A stretch of 64,000 nucleotides of DNA. It comes from Candidatus Woesearchaeota archaeon (GTDB lineage: Archaea; Nanobdellota; Nanobdellia; Woesearchaeales; UBA9642). A program made the position numbers and the translations under genes. Position 1 is the first letter of the stretch. Each line of letters begins with the position of its first letter. Where the stretch lies: NCBI GenBank assembly GCA_003599145.1, contig QZIT01000001.1, positions 93,559 to 157,558 on the forward strand, written 5' to 3'. Below are positions 16,159 through 24,255 of this stretch, in pieces. The notes under the pieces were generated by a model that saw nothing but the letters and a program-made list of their open reading frames with translations, ran no database searches and was not told the origin of the DNA.

Positions 16159-17304
16159 TTAAACTATTTGCCCTTGGGAATCACTCATGGTATGATCACT
16201 CGCCTGCTCTATCCAATTCTCGACAGTAGCATATCCAGGGGAATTTCCCTGAATATTCACATGAAGCGAGTCCTGTTTCTGACGTACAAGCTTAAGAAGT
16301 CTATCAGTATCATAATTCTTAAGCTGGTCTATCGTATGAATTCCTGATCGCTCAAGAAGCTCTGCATACTGCGGACCGATGTCTTTAACACTAACCAGTT
16401 CTGCCATACTCTGCCAACTTCTGACTGAGCTTACCGGAGCGCCAATTTTATTGGCTACTTTTATAGGGTCTGCTTCCCATAATTGCTGGGTATTCTTTAT
16501 TCCCATTGCTTTAAGTCCCTTGTTATACTCTGGACCAATTCCTTCTAAGGCAAGCACAGGATGTACATCCCCGAATGGAGTAGCACGCGTTGTTTTTGTG
16601 CTATAGGTGGTCTGGGTATTTTTCGTTGTTTTTTGCTGAGTTGGTCTCATAGCAAGAGAGAGCACCACGATGAATGCTATCAATAAAAGCAGAATTGCAC
16701 CGCCAATAACCCAAACCCACGGGAACGCTGTTGTACCCTGCACACCTTGTGCGGTAATGGGCACTATTGCGGATTCGTTCGATTTGTTTGCTGATCCGTT
16801 CGCAAGATTCTGGTTTAGCTGCGAAGTCGTAAGGTCTGTATTAAACAAATCAGAGCCTGTAGTAAAGCTCCAGACGTAATTTCCAGAAAGCGAATTGCCT
16901 GCAAGATCTTTTGCTCCATTTATCTCCACAGTAAAAACATTACCATATCTCTGGTTTGGAGAAAACTGTTCATTTGATGTAAACGTTGCTGTACGGCCAG
17001 TATAGGTTACTATTCCGTCAATTGCAAGCAACCTGTACACTCCAAATTCTGGAGTCGTCCTTTGCATCACCTTAAATGTATTTTCATTTATGGTCGAAGG
17101 ATCCATAGCTTCACTAAACACTATGGTTATTTCTTCATTTCTTGACAACTCTTGCTCATTGTTCATTGGCGATACAGAAAGTATCGTCGGACGCGTTGTA
17201 TCGGTTAATGCACTCACGGTTACAGCAGCAAGTGCTGTCAACATAACCATCATGAGCGCGACTATTACAAACGTCGAACTCTTTTCATACTGTTTCTTTA
17301 CCAT
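16159..17304 (-). CDS. Ig-like (Big_5) ectodomain, TM and cytoplasmic helix-hairpin-helix protein
   Basis: The 381-residue protein has an N-terminal helix (residues 10-32), an Ig-like SbsA/Big_5 domain (about 38-150: PTILSVSPMNNEQELSRNEE, FSEAMDPSTI, GAKDLAGNSLSG), a second membrane helix (about 195-218) and a cytoplasmic part with two helix-hairpin-helix-like repeats (LEGIGPEYNKGLKAMGI and VKDIGPQYAELLERSGI), as in DUF4332-type proteins. It thus links a surface domain to a potential nucleic-acid or protein-binding domain inside. A ggggg site sits in the loop of an inverted repeat directly before the ATG. Confidence 0.75.
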   Translation of the reverse strand: MVKKQYEKSSTFVIVALMMVMLTALAAVTVSALTDTTRPTILSVSPMNNEQELSRNEEITIVFSEAMDPSTINENTFKVMQRTTPEFGVYRLLAIDGIVTYTGRTATFTSNEQFSPNQRYGNVFTVEINGAKDLAGNSLSGNYVWSFTTGSDLFNTDLTTSQLNQNLANGSANKSNESAIVPITAQGVQGTTAFPWVWVIGGAILLLLIAFIVVLSLAMRPTQQKTTKNTQTTYSTKTTRATPFGDVHPVLALEGIGPEYNKGLKAMGIKNTQQLWEADPIKVANKIGAPVSSVRSWQSMAELVSVKDIGPQYAELLERSGIHTIDQLKNYDTDRLLKLVRQKQDSLHVNIQGNSPGYATVENWIEQASDHTMSDSQGQIV

Positions 17305-17323
17305 AAAACCACCCCCTGGTTTT
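17305..17323 (-). promoter_or_regulatory. Inverted repeat abutting the start codon of the Big_5/HhH gene
   Basis: On the plus strand AAAACCA (17305-17311), CCCCC and TGGTTTT (17317-17323) form a perfect 7-base inverted repeat that ends at the start codon. The G-run in the loop of the minus strand would be the ribosome-binding site. A TATA-like attataaaat lies just upstream (17326-17335), so the repeat could also be a DNA operator. The same layout occurs before the GAPDH gene. Confidence 0.5.
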
Positions 17324-17390
17324 TATTTTATAATTTACAATTGGTAATCATAATTTTTGAAAGTGCTATTGCGAAAAGGAAGAATGATGC

Positions 17391-17552
17391 TCAAGGATGA
17401 TATTGACCATTGACAGGTTTTTTGCAATGCGGACACACTAAGGACATGCCGACTAATTCTGGACTTATTATTTGTTTGTGACAATGCTTACATAAAATCA
17501 TATTCAAATCTTTTTTCGCTTTTTGCGCATTAGTTAGTTTTTTCATTTTCAT
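17391..17552 (-). CDS. 53-residue zinc-ribbon protein
   Basis: The product begins MKMKKLTNAQKAKKDLNM and has two CxxC pairs, CKHCHK at residue 21 and CPHCKK at residue 40, forming a small zinc ribbon. It starts 5 bases after the preceding gene on the same strand ends and is probably co-transcribed. Function unknown. Confidence 0.65.
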   Translation of the reverse strand: MKMKKLTNAQKAKKDLNMILCKHCHKQIISPELVGMSLVCPHCKKPVNGQYHP

Positions 17553-17556
17553 TGCG

Positions 17557-17769
17557 TTATTGCGCAGTCAACTGTCCAGTCAACTCTGTCTGCGTTTCTA
17601 CTTGCTTTTGTAAAAGCTGCAAATGCACAAGCCTATGCTTCATATCAACTCGTTCTGACTGCATCTTCAACATGTTTCTTTCAAGCTTTGACAGCATATG
17701 CTGCCAATAGGCAATCTTTCTTTCAACTTCAAAGACCATGCTTTTTTCCACATCAAAGAGTTTTTTCAT
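17557..17769 (-). CDS. Short coiled-coil protein
   Basis: The 70-residue product (MKKLFDVEKSMVFEVERKIA...) is helical with heptad-like Leu/Met spacing, so probably a coiled coil. The ATG at 17769 is chosen over one at 17790 because a ggggg-g site lies about 9 bases before it. It ends 5 bases before the zinc-ribbon gene. Not recognised. Confidence 0.55.
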   Translation of the reverse strand: MKKLFDVEKSMVFEVERKIAYWQHMLSKLERNMLKMQSERVDMKHRLVHLQLLQKQVETQTELTGQLTAQ

Positions 17770-17814
17770 AGCAAAACACCCCCACAGCACATACTTGGAA
17801 GAATGAGCTCTTCT

Positions 17815-17934
17815 TCACTCTTCTGCATAAGCGCCTTCATAGACGTGCAGTTTACGCTCCTCTATCTCCCAGACAGATAAACTGTCAACTTCCTCTGATG
17901 TTAATATTGCTCCACTATCGTCTTCAAATAGCAT
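17815..17934 (-). CDS. 39-residue acidic hypothetical protein
   Basis: The product begins MLFEDDSGAILTSEEVDSLS and is acidic and soluble. The ATG lies about 24 bases after a TATA-like tatatac (about 17954-17963), so the transcript would be leaderless or nearly so, and a run of six G lies just before the start. It would be the first gene of the leftward cluster. Confidence 0.45.
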   Translation of the reverse strand: MLFEDDSGAILTSEEVDSLSVWEIEERKLHVYEGAYAEE

Positions 17935-17983
17935 ATTTTCAGCCCCCCATTAGTATATAAAAAAGTAATAAAGCATTATGAAA

Positions 17984-18094
17984 TCAATACATTCTATAAG
18001 GCATAGCTGCAATACCTTCACCCCCAAGAAAAGGCTGCAGCATACCCTGATGATCATAATAATCAAAATTTGCGCAAGTTCTGCAGGAAGGAAT
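17984..18094 (-). CDS. Possible 36-residue protein with ATT start
   Basis: The frame reads PSCRTCANFDYYDHQGM and continues GGEGIAAMPYRMY; it has a CxxC pair and non-random composition. There is no ATG/GTG/TTG; an ATT codon at 18094 lies about 23 bases from a TATA-like ttataaag, where a leaderless transcript would begin. Elsewhere the roughly 290 bases between 17935 and 18226 show no gene. It may be a gene with a rare start, a decayed gene, or chance. Confidence 0.25.
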   Translation of the reverse strand: MPSCRTCANFDYYDHQGMLQPFLGGEGIAAMPYRMY

Positions 18095-18226
18095 AGTTTT
18101 TCATTCCACTACTTTATAATATCACTGAAGTTCTAATACTTAGTGTTGGAAACGTAAACAAATCGATAGGAATAAGTTTATACTCTCTCCGGTGTAAGAA
18201 GCATAGTGCACGCTCACTGAAAATAA

Positions 18227-18802
18227 TTATTTTTCAGAATAATGGTTTAAGAACAAGTCATCAGGAGAAAATTCTTTTTTATCAAGTATTTCATGCAAAA
18301 GTCCCAAGGGATTTCGTGAAATGATTTTATCCACTGAAAAGGTATATGCTGCCTTAATCTGCACTTCTTCTGCAAATTTAGTCTGTATTTGCGCAATATA
18401 CTGCTCCTTTTGATGAGTATCTCTGAAACCAAGTAACAGCACATGCGAAGCTTGTTCGTCAGCAACCCTATAAGCATCAATAACGTAAGGAGTTCTCGAT
18501 ATTCTATCTGATATCTGATCATCTGAAAACTCTCGCCATATTTTAGAAGTAAGTCGTATGATGAGTATCATCATGACATTGATTCCTATTTTTTTGAAGT
18601 CTACAATAGGCATATAGCCTTGGATAATGCCATAATGCTCTAATTTGTTTCGTATCTTAAATATTGCCTGAGGCGTAAGCTTCATCGTTTTAGCAATATC
18701 GCTATCAGGAATCCTTTTAGAGTCAAGGATTTTTTTGAGAACAACTTTATCATTTTCCGTAAGCTTCGGAAAATCAGGATTCATTCTGTCTATATTCAAC
18801 AC
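18227..18802 (-). CDS. Lrp/AsnC-family transcription regulator
   Basis: The 191-residue protein has a winged helix in residues 14-65 (TENDKVVLKKILDSKRIPDS, then LTPQAIFKIRNKLEHYGIIQ) and a C-terminal sensing part that is diverged from the usual RAM domain. The GTG at 18802 is used; an ATG at 18784 (MNPDFPKLTEND) is the alternative. A TATA-like acttaaag lies about 26 bases upstream. It is divergent from the nitroreductase gene, with which it shares a promoter region holding an inverted repeat. Confidence 0.75.
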   Translation of the reverse strand: MLNIDRMNPDFPKLTENDKVVLKKILDSKRIPDSDIAKTMKLTPQAIFKIRNKLEHYGIIQGYMPIVDFKKIGINVMMILIIRLTSKIWREFSDDQISDRISRTPYVIDAYRVADEQASHVLLLGFRDTHQKEQYIAQIQTKFAEEVQIKAAYTFSVDKIISRNPLGLLHEILDKKEFSPDDLFLNHYSEK

Positions 18803-18870
18803 CCCCTGTATAGGTAAGCAAGCAAACTTTAAGTAAATTTCGGTTTTTTGGCCTTATTTTGCCATAGGTT

Positions 18871-18889
18871 ACTATATAAACTATATAGT
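18871..18889. promoter_or_regulatory. Inverted repeat in the Lrp/nitroreductase divergent promoter
   Basis: ACTATATA and TATATAGT flank a 3-base spacer, giving a perfect 8-base inverted repeat. It lies between the divergent Lrp-type and nitroreductase genes, so it is a candidate operator for the Lrp protein. Its TATA-rich arms could also simply be a promoter element. Confidence 0.4.
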
Positions 18890-18965
18890 ACGCCGGAGTA
18901 CACCATAAAAAGATACCTAATGGAAAAAGCAAAAAGTTTATTAATAAAGTTTGCCTGATTCTACT

Positions 18966-19616
18966 ATGGATGTTATTCAGGCAATCAAGCAGAGAAGAAG
19001 CTGCAGAAAGTACATGGAAAAACCTGTGGAGTTTGAAAAGGTGAGTATGGTCATAGAAGCAGGCCATCATGCTCCTTCTGCTGGAAATTTGCAAAGCTGG
19101 AAGTTTATTATCATCACTGAAAAAGAGATTATCAAACACATAGCAAATTATGCTTTTCAGCAGTTCTGGATAGAAACAGCGCCTGTAGTTATAGCAGTAT
19201 GCAGCTATGATGAAAAGCAGGAAAGGCATTATGGAGAGGTAGGAAAAACACTTTATGCTACACAAGGATGCGCTGCTGCAATTCAAAATATGCTGCTAAC
19301 AGCAACTGCCCTCGATTTAGGTTGCTGCTGGGTAGGAGGTTTTGAAAGAGACAAAGTTCATGATTTATTAAAAATACCTACTAACGTAAATTTACAGGCG
19401 TTGATAACCTTAGGCTATGCCGATGAAAAGCCGGCTGAAAAAACTATGGCTGATTTATACACTTGCGTCTATTTTAACAGCTATGGCGCAAGCATTGCTA
19501 AAATGCATATGGTTTTAGGCAATTACAGCATCGAATGGGAAAAGAAAATAGAGGAAAACAAGTCAAAATTGCACAAGATTTTCGGAAAAATCAAGGAAAA
19601 GGTTAAGAAAAAATAG
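18966..19616 (+). CDS. Nitroreductase-family flavoprotein
   Basis: The 216-residue protein has the nitroreductase start MDVIQAIKQRRSCRKYMEKP (FMN phosphate-binding arginines), the HHAPSAGNLQSWKFI segment and GCCWVGGF later. Family members use FMN and NAD(P)H to reduce nitro compounds, quinones or flavins. The ATG at 18966 lies about 26 bases after a TATA-like tttattaat; a TTG at 18951 would add five residues. The last 45 residues are Lys-rich and unlike the core family. Confidence 0.88.
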   Translation: MDVIQAIKQRRSCRKYMEKPVEFEKVSMVIEAGHHAPSAGNLQSWKFIIITEKEIIKHIANYAFQQFWIETAPVVIAVCSYDEKQERHYGEVGKTLYATQGCAAAIQNMLLTATALDLGCCWVGGFERDKVHDLLKIPTNVNLQALITLGYADEKPAEKTMADLYTCVYFNSYGASIAKMHMVLGNYSIEWEKKIEENKSKLHKIFGKIKEKVKKK

Positions 19617-19647
19617 GATTTAAATAGCACTGCTTATTCTTTGCACC

Positions 19648-21513
19648 ATGCTTTTCCCCCATGAACACATCAGGACAGTGCAGAATGATGTATTGGAAAC
19701 TATTGATAAAGGCATACGAAGCAAAAAGAATCTCGTTCTTCATGCTCCAACAGGATTAGGAAAAACAGTAAGTGCATTAGCGCCTGCATTGACGTATGCA
19801 CTGGAAAAAGACCTCACTATTTTCTTCCTGACATCAAAACATACGCAGCATCAGATTGCTTTGGAAACATTGAAAAAAATGCAGGAAAAATTCAACTTAA
19901 AGTTTTCAGCAGTTTCCTTATTAGGAAAAAAATGGCTTTGTCTGCAGCCAGGAACACAAACACTCACTACAGGCATGTTTCATGAATACTGCAGGGCTGT
20001 TGTAAAAGATGAAAAATGCGAATTTTATAATAATTTTAAAATAAAAGGAAAAGTAAGCGTACAGGCAAAAGCCCTGATCGATGGAATGAAGCATAAAGTT
20101 GTTGACAGCAAAGATGCAATTCAGGAAAGCATGCTGGCAAAAGTCTGCCCTTATGAAATTTCTTTATTGCTTGCAAAACAGGCAAAAGTCATTATCACCG
20201 ATTACTATTATCTTTTTCACGACGGCATACGCAACAGCTTTTTTAAAAAAATAGACAAAGATTTAGGACAGTGCATAGTTATTGTTGATGAAGCGCATAA
20301 TTTACCCAAAAGAGTCAAAGATCTTGCATCTGCAACCTTAAGCAGTATAAACTTACAAAGAGCAGTAAAAGAGGCACGGCAATTTGCCTCCGAAGAAACT
20401 GTTGAAATAGTCAAGGAAATGCTTAATATCATGAATACGTATGCAAAAACATTTCACGAAAAAAAATTGAATCAAGAAAAAAACGACGTTCTTTTTAATG
20501 AAAAATATGTTTCAAAAACAGAGTTTAAAGAAAAAATAAACGCGATTAAAGATTATGATGAAATTATTGCAGAGTTTACGCTAATTGCAGACGGTGTAAG
20601 AGAAGTAGAAAAGCAATCGTATCTTGGAAGCATTGCACAATTTTTAGAACAGTGGAATGGCAATGACGAAGGATTTGCACGAATTCTTTCATTAAAGGAA
20701 AAAAATATTATTTTGAGCTATCGATGCTTAGATCCAAGCATTGTTACTGCAAACACCATCAATGGAGCGTATGCAACCATTATGATGAGCGGTACTTTGA
20801 CGCCTACAGCAATGTACACTGCACTTTTAGGTGTTGAACGATGCGAGGAAAAAAGTTTTGACAATCCCTTTCCTGCAAAAAACAGGATGAATATCATCAT
20901 ACCGCAGACAACAACAAAGTTTTCCTCTCGCACTGACGACCAATATCAGCAAATTGCTCAGGTTATTGATAAAGTCATTAAGCACATTCCAGGAAATGCT
21001 GCAGTATTTTTTCCAAGTTATTTTTTAAAAGACGCCATCGGAAAACGTTTACATAATACAAAAACTATTTTTAGCGAATCATCTGGGTTAAGCAAGGAAG
21101 AACGGAATGAGATTCTTGAGAAATTTAAATCATATAAAGATTCAGGCGCTTTATTGCTTGCCGTTGTGAGCGGAAGTTTTGGAGAAGGCATTGATTTGCC
21201 TGGAGATTATTTGAAGGGTGTGGTGATTGTAGGATTGCCCTTGCAAAAACCAGATTTAGAAACACAGTCGCTGATTGACTATTATGAAAAAAAGTTTGGC
21301 AAGGGCTGGGACTATGGCTATGTATTTCCTGCATTTACGAAAACCATACAGTCAGCAGGACGATGCATACGAAGCGAAACAGACAAGGGCGTCATTGTTT
21401 TTTTAGATGAGCGCTATGCATGGCCAAATTACTCACGCTGTTTTCCTCCTGACTGGGACATGAAAATTACGTTATTGTATGAAAAAATGATTGAAGGATT
21501 CTTCAAAAAGTAA
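19648..21513 (+). CDS. XPD/DinG-type superfamily 2 DNA helicase with Fe-S cysteines
   Basis: The 621-residue protein has Walker A HAPTGLGKT (residues 32-40), the DEAH box VIVDEAHN, motif V/VI-like segments (SFGEGIDLPGDYLKGVVIVG, QSAGRCIRSETDKG). Four cysteines (98, 115, 124, 167) lie where XPD-family helicases bind a 4Fe-4S cluster. Such helicases unwind 5'-3' in repair. A TATA-like gatttaaatag lies about 25 bases before the ATG. Compared with archaeal XPD the length is normal. Confidence 0.85.
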   Translation: MLFPHEHIRTVQNDVLETIDKGIRSKKNLVLHAPTGLGKTVSALAPALTYALEKDLTIFFLTSKHTQHQIALETLKKMQEKFNLKFSAVSLLGKKWLCLQPGTQTLTTGMFHEYCRAVVKDEKCEFYNNFKIKGKVSVQAKALIDGMKHKVVDSKDAIQESMLAKVCPYEISLLLAKQAKVIITDYYYLFHDGIRNSFFKKIDKDLGQCIVIVDEAHNLPKRVKDLASATLSSINLQRAVKEARQFASEETVEIVKEMLNIMNTYAKTFHEKKLNQEKNDVLFNEKYVSKTEFKEKINAIKDYDEIIAEFTLIADGVREVEKQSYLGSIAQFLEQWNGNDEGFARILSLKEKNIILSYRCLDPSIVTANTINGAYATIMMSGTLTPTAMYTALLGVERCEEKSFDNPFPAKNRMNIIIPQTTTKFSSRTDDQYQQIAQVIDKVIKHIPGNAAVFFPSYFLKDAIGKRLHNTKTIFSESSGLSKEERNEILEKFKSYKDSGALLLAVVSGSFGEGIDLPGDYLKGVVIVGLPLQKPDLETQSLIDYYEKKFGKGWDYGYVFPAFTKTIQSAGRCIRSETDKGVIVFLDERYAWPNYSRCFPPDWDMKITLLYEKMIEGFFKK

Positions 21514-21519
21514 AAAAAA

Positions 21520-22023
21520 TTATAATGTGGTAAGGTCGTGAGTAAAAGTGTGCTCTCCATTTTTTTCCACGCGCCTGTATTTTAAGACGTTGTTTTCGAT
21601 GCTATCAAGGCAGTAATCGTATTCTGTGTTCTGTTCTTCGTACTGAAGTCTTGTTCCTCGCACTGCATTACCTTCACGCTTGAAAGCATAGACCGTACTG
21701 AGATAACGCGCTGACCTTTGACCTCTTGAATCAATTCCACCGTTAGTCTGATGAGTGCTGAAGGCGCCAATGCCTGCGTGCTCATCAACCAAACTTGTAA
21801 CATACGGCACGTTTATATATACGTCTTTTGTCACTCTTCTGTTTAATTTATCTCTCAGTTCAGAAGGGACTTTATACTCAATGGCAGACACTATTGCGTT
21901 TACTAAATCAGCTATTGTTTCCGTCCCTTCTATTTGGGCACTAAATTCCGTTGGAGGATAGATCATCAAACCTCCAAAAGTATTGCACCAAGGCGTTTTC
22001 GCTTCAAAGTTTTTTATGGTCAT
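21520..22023 (-). CDS. Hypothetical protein
   Basis: The 167-residue soluble protein is not recognised. It starts MTIKNFEAKTPWCNTFGG and has conserved-looking segments KDVYINVPYVTSLVDEHAGI and SRGQRSARYLSTVYAF. There is no signal peptide. A GAGGTG site lies 6 bases before the ATG, and a TATA-like tatatagt lies about 40 bases before it. It is divergent from the TrmB-like regulator. Confidence 0.55.
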   Translation of the reverse strand: MTIKNFEAKTPWCNTFGGLMIYPPTEFSAQIEGTETIADLVNAIVSAIEYKVPSELRDKLNRRVTKDVYINVPYVTSLVDEHAGIGAFSTHQTNGGIDSRGQRSARYLSTVYAFKREGNAVRGTRLQYEEQNTEYDYCLDSIENNVLKYRRVEKNGEHTFTHDLTTL

Positions 22024-22041
22024 TTTTTCACCTCTTTTATG

Positions 22042-22058
22042 TTACTACTATTTAGTAA
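22042..22058. promoter_or_regulatory. Inverted repeat near the start of the hypothetical gene's transcript
   Basis: TTACTA and TAGTAA flank a 5-base spacer. The repeat lies between the TATA-like element (about 22061-22068, minus strand) and the expected transcription start of the leftward gene, a typical place for a repressor site. Short arms make this uncertain. Confidence 0.35.
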
Positions 22059-22079
22059 TATAACTATATAAACATTTGT

Positions 22080-22095
22080 GGTGTTGTACAATACC
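22080..22095. promoter_or_regulatory. Imperfect palindrome upstream of the TrmB-like gene
   Basis: The 16-base sequence GGTGTTGTACAATACC reads GGTnTTGTACAAnACC on both strands except one mismatched pair. It lies directly upstream of the TATA box (about 22101-22109) of the TrmB-like gene, and 57 bases from the divergent start, so it could be bound by the regulator. Confidence 0.4.
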
Positions 22096-22130
22096 ATAAT
22101 ATTTAAATAGAGAAAAGCGTAAAAAAAAGC

Positions 22131-22910
22131 ATGGACCTCGAATCTCTGCAGGAATTAGGATTGAGCAAAGGACAGATAGCTGTGTATGGAGCTCTGCTCG
22201 AGCTTGGGCATGGAACGCTAAACAGTATACAGGAAAAAACAGGAATTGAGCGCAGGAATATTTATGACATTCTCAACAAACTTATTGAAAAAGGATTTGT
22301 AACCTTCATCATGGAAAAAGGAGTAAAAACGTTTCAGTGCACGCATCCTGCAAAAATCAGAGAGGAGATTGAAAAGAAAAAGAAAACACTTAACCAGTTA
22401 ACAGGACAATTGCCTGATATTACTGCAATATACAACGAGTCAAAGCAAAAAGTACAGGCAGAAGTCTTTAGAGGAAATGAAGCCATTAAAGCGTTGTTTG
22501 AGGATATGCTGACCTATAAGGAATCGTATTGGATAGGGGGAAACAGCGGCGTGCAGAAAAAATCATTGAAGATTTGGTTTAAGCACTGGATGGAGCGAAG
22601 GGTTGAAAAAAAGCATTTGCTGCATGACCTTGTTGATTATGGAAGCTGGCTTGAAGGTTTAGAGCCTGGACAGATAAAGAAGCACAAAGCAAACTACTAT
22701 AAATACTGCACTCTGCCAAAAACATTAAAGTCTCCGATGGTAGTTGGCATTTTTGGCAATAAAGTTGCGCAAATCCTCTGGCACGACCAGCCATTTGCGT
22801 TTGTCCTTGAATCAGAAGAGATTAAAGACAGTTTCATGCGCTATTTTCATTATTTTTGGAAAGAGCCTTGGCAGCAAACCACAACATTTAAAAAACACCC
22901 AAAGAAATAA
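22131..22910 (+). CDS. TrmB-family transcription regulator
   Basis: The 259-residue protein has the TrmB winged helix in residues 1-75 (LQELGLSKGQIAVYGALLEL, then GIERRNIYDILNKLIEKGFV), a coiled region (REEIEKKKKTLNQL) and a C-terminal effector part (VFRGNEAIKALFEDML). TrmB proteins often sense sugars. The ATG lies 26 bases after a TATA box. The NADH dehydrogenase gene follows after only 7 bases, so the regulator and enzyme are probably one transcript. Confidence 0.85.
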   Translation: MDLESLQELGLSKGQIAVYGALLELGHGTLNSIQEKTGIERRNIYDILNKLIEKGFVTFIMEKGVKTFQCTHPAKIREEIEKKKKTLNQLTGQLPDITAIYNESKQKVQAEVFRGNEAIKALFEDMLTYKESYWIGGNSGVQKKSLKIWFKHWMERRVEKKHLLHDLVDYGSWLEGLEPGQIKKHKANYYKYCTLPKTLKSPMVVGIFGNKVAQILWHDQPFAFVLESEEIKDSFMRYFHYFWKEPWQQTTTFKKHPKK

Positions 22911-22917
22911 AGTCAGA

Positions 22918-24084
22918 ATGAAAAAAGTGGTGATTTTAGGCGGTGGTTTTGCAGGCATAGAAACAGCATTGCGGTTAAAGCAATATAAAGATAAAATTGA
23001 AATCATCGTCGTTAACAAAGATGACTGCTTTACGTTTATTCCTTCCTTGTATGAAACTGCCGCGGGAGAATTAAGCGAAGGAGATGTGTGCGTTTTATTG
23101 TCAAAATTATTAGGAGATAAAAAGATTCATTTCTATCACGATGAAGTTGAAGGAGTTAATTTAGAAAAAAAATTCGTGAAAACAAAAAAGGCAGAGATTG
23201 ACTTTGATTTTCTTGTAGTTACCGTCGGAGCAGAAACCAATTATTTTGGCATACCTGGCGCTGAATTTCTCGCAAATTTGAAAACAAAGGATGATGCAGA
23301 AAGCATTTACGAATTTATTGACATCAACATTGGAAAAAAGCCTTTGCAGTTCGTAGTTTGCGGCGGCGGTTTAACAGGCGTTGAGTTTGCAGGAACCCTG
23401 CAGGATCATATCAATACGGTTTCAAAAGAAAAAAACCTTGACAAAAACCAGTACAAAGTAACGCTTGTTGAGCGTGCAGGTTCTTTGCTCCCTGGGCTAC
23501 CAAAAAAGGCAATTGATTATGCAGAGAGCTATTTAAAGAATAAAGGCATTGTCGTCAACACCAATATGCCCATAACCAAAATTGAGCGAAATCTTATATA
23601 TTCCAATGAGACGGTATTTCCCTTTGACCTTGCTGTCTGGTGTGGCGGTTTAAAAACGCATTCTGTTATCAGCAAAAGCAGTTTTCCCCTCTCTGAAGCA
23701 GCAGGAGGAAGAGGATTGCCCGGAGGAGGCATGATTGTCAATGAGTATTTGCAGGTAAAGGACTATTTATTTGTTTTTGGCGCTGGCGATGCTGTTTGTT
23801 TGCCAGAACAAAAAGTTTCTGTGATTAAAACAGCGCAGAACGCCGTTGATCAGGCAAAATATGTTGCTTATAATATCCACGCGCTATTGGGCAATAAAAA
23901 AATGAAAAAATATGTTCAGAAAAAAAATACCTTTTACGTTGCTTTAGGAAAAGACATGGGTATGCATTTGAACGGAGAAACATTAAAAACAGGAAAAGCC
24001 ATAAAGCAGAAAAAAGACAAACTTGAATTAAATTATGTGAAGATTCTCACCAAAGGAAAGATTCCGAAGACTATTTACGGATGA
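22918..24084 (+). CDS. Type II NADH dehydrogenase-like FAD oxidoreductase
   Basis: The 388-residue protein starts KKVVILGGGFAGIETALRLK (FAD-binding GxGxxG site), has a second Rossmann site VVCGGGLTGVEFAGTLQD for NAD(P)H, and the GAGDA motif near the C-terminal FAD contact. This fits single-chain NDH-2/FAD-dependent pyridine nucleotide oxidoreductases that pass electrons from NADH to a quinone or other acceptor. No transmembrane helix is obvious; such enzymes bind the membrane peripherally. The ATG at 22918 gives the Rossmann start; a longer frame overlaps the TrmB gene. Confidence 0.88.
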   Translation: MKKVVILGGGFAGIETALRLKQYKDKIEIIVVNKDDCFTFIPSLYETAAGELSEGDVCVLLSKLLGDKKIHFYHDEVEGVNLEKKFVKTKKAEIDFDFLVVTVGAETNYFGIPGAEFLANLKTKDDAESIYEFIDINIGKKPLQFVVCGGGLTGVEFAGTLQDHINTVSKEKNLDKNQYKVTLVERAGSLLPGLPKKAIDYAESYLKNKGIVVNTNMPITKIERNLIYSNETVFPFDLAVWCGGLKTHSVISKSSFPLSEAAGGRGLPGGGMIVNEYLQVKDYLFVFGAGDAVCLPEQKVSVIKTAQNAVDQAKYVAYNIHALLGNKKMKKYVQKKNTFYVALGKDMGMHLNGETLKTGKAIKQKKDKLELNYVKILTKGKIPKTIYG

Positions 24085-24135
24085 TTTTTTCTCTTATTTT
24101 TGAATAAAACGCCTATAAACCTGCTTTTTCTTAAA

Positions 24136-24155
24136 TATTTTCTATATAGAAAATA
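24136..24155. promoter_or_regulatory. Perfect 20-base palindrome
   Basis: TATTTTCTATATAGAAAATA is identical on both strands. It lies between the NADH dehydrogenase stop and the next gene, about 55 bases upstream of a TATA-like ttatatag. It may be an operator of the downstream winged-helix-like gene, or an end-of-transcript structure. Confidence 0.5.
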
Positions 24156-24255
24156 ATACAAAGTGCACCCTACCAGTATACAAAATCGATACATTTATAT
24201 AGTAGTTAGTATATTGATATATGATTATAGTCAAAAAAAACAAAAACTGAAAAAA

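Noticed and set aside
22744..22917. N-terminal extension of the NADH dehydrogenase
   Set aside because: It would overlap the TrmB gene and precede a perfect Rossmann start; the ATG at 22918 fits the family.
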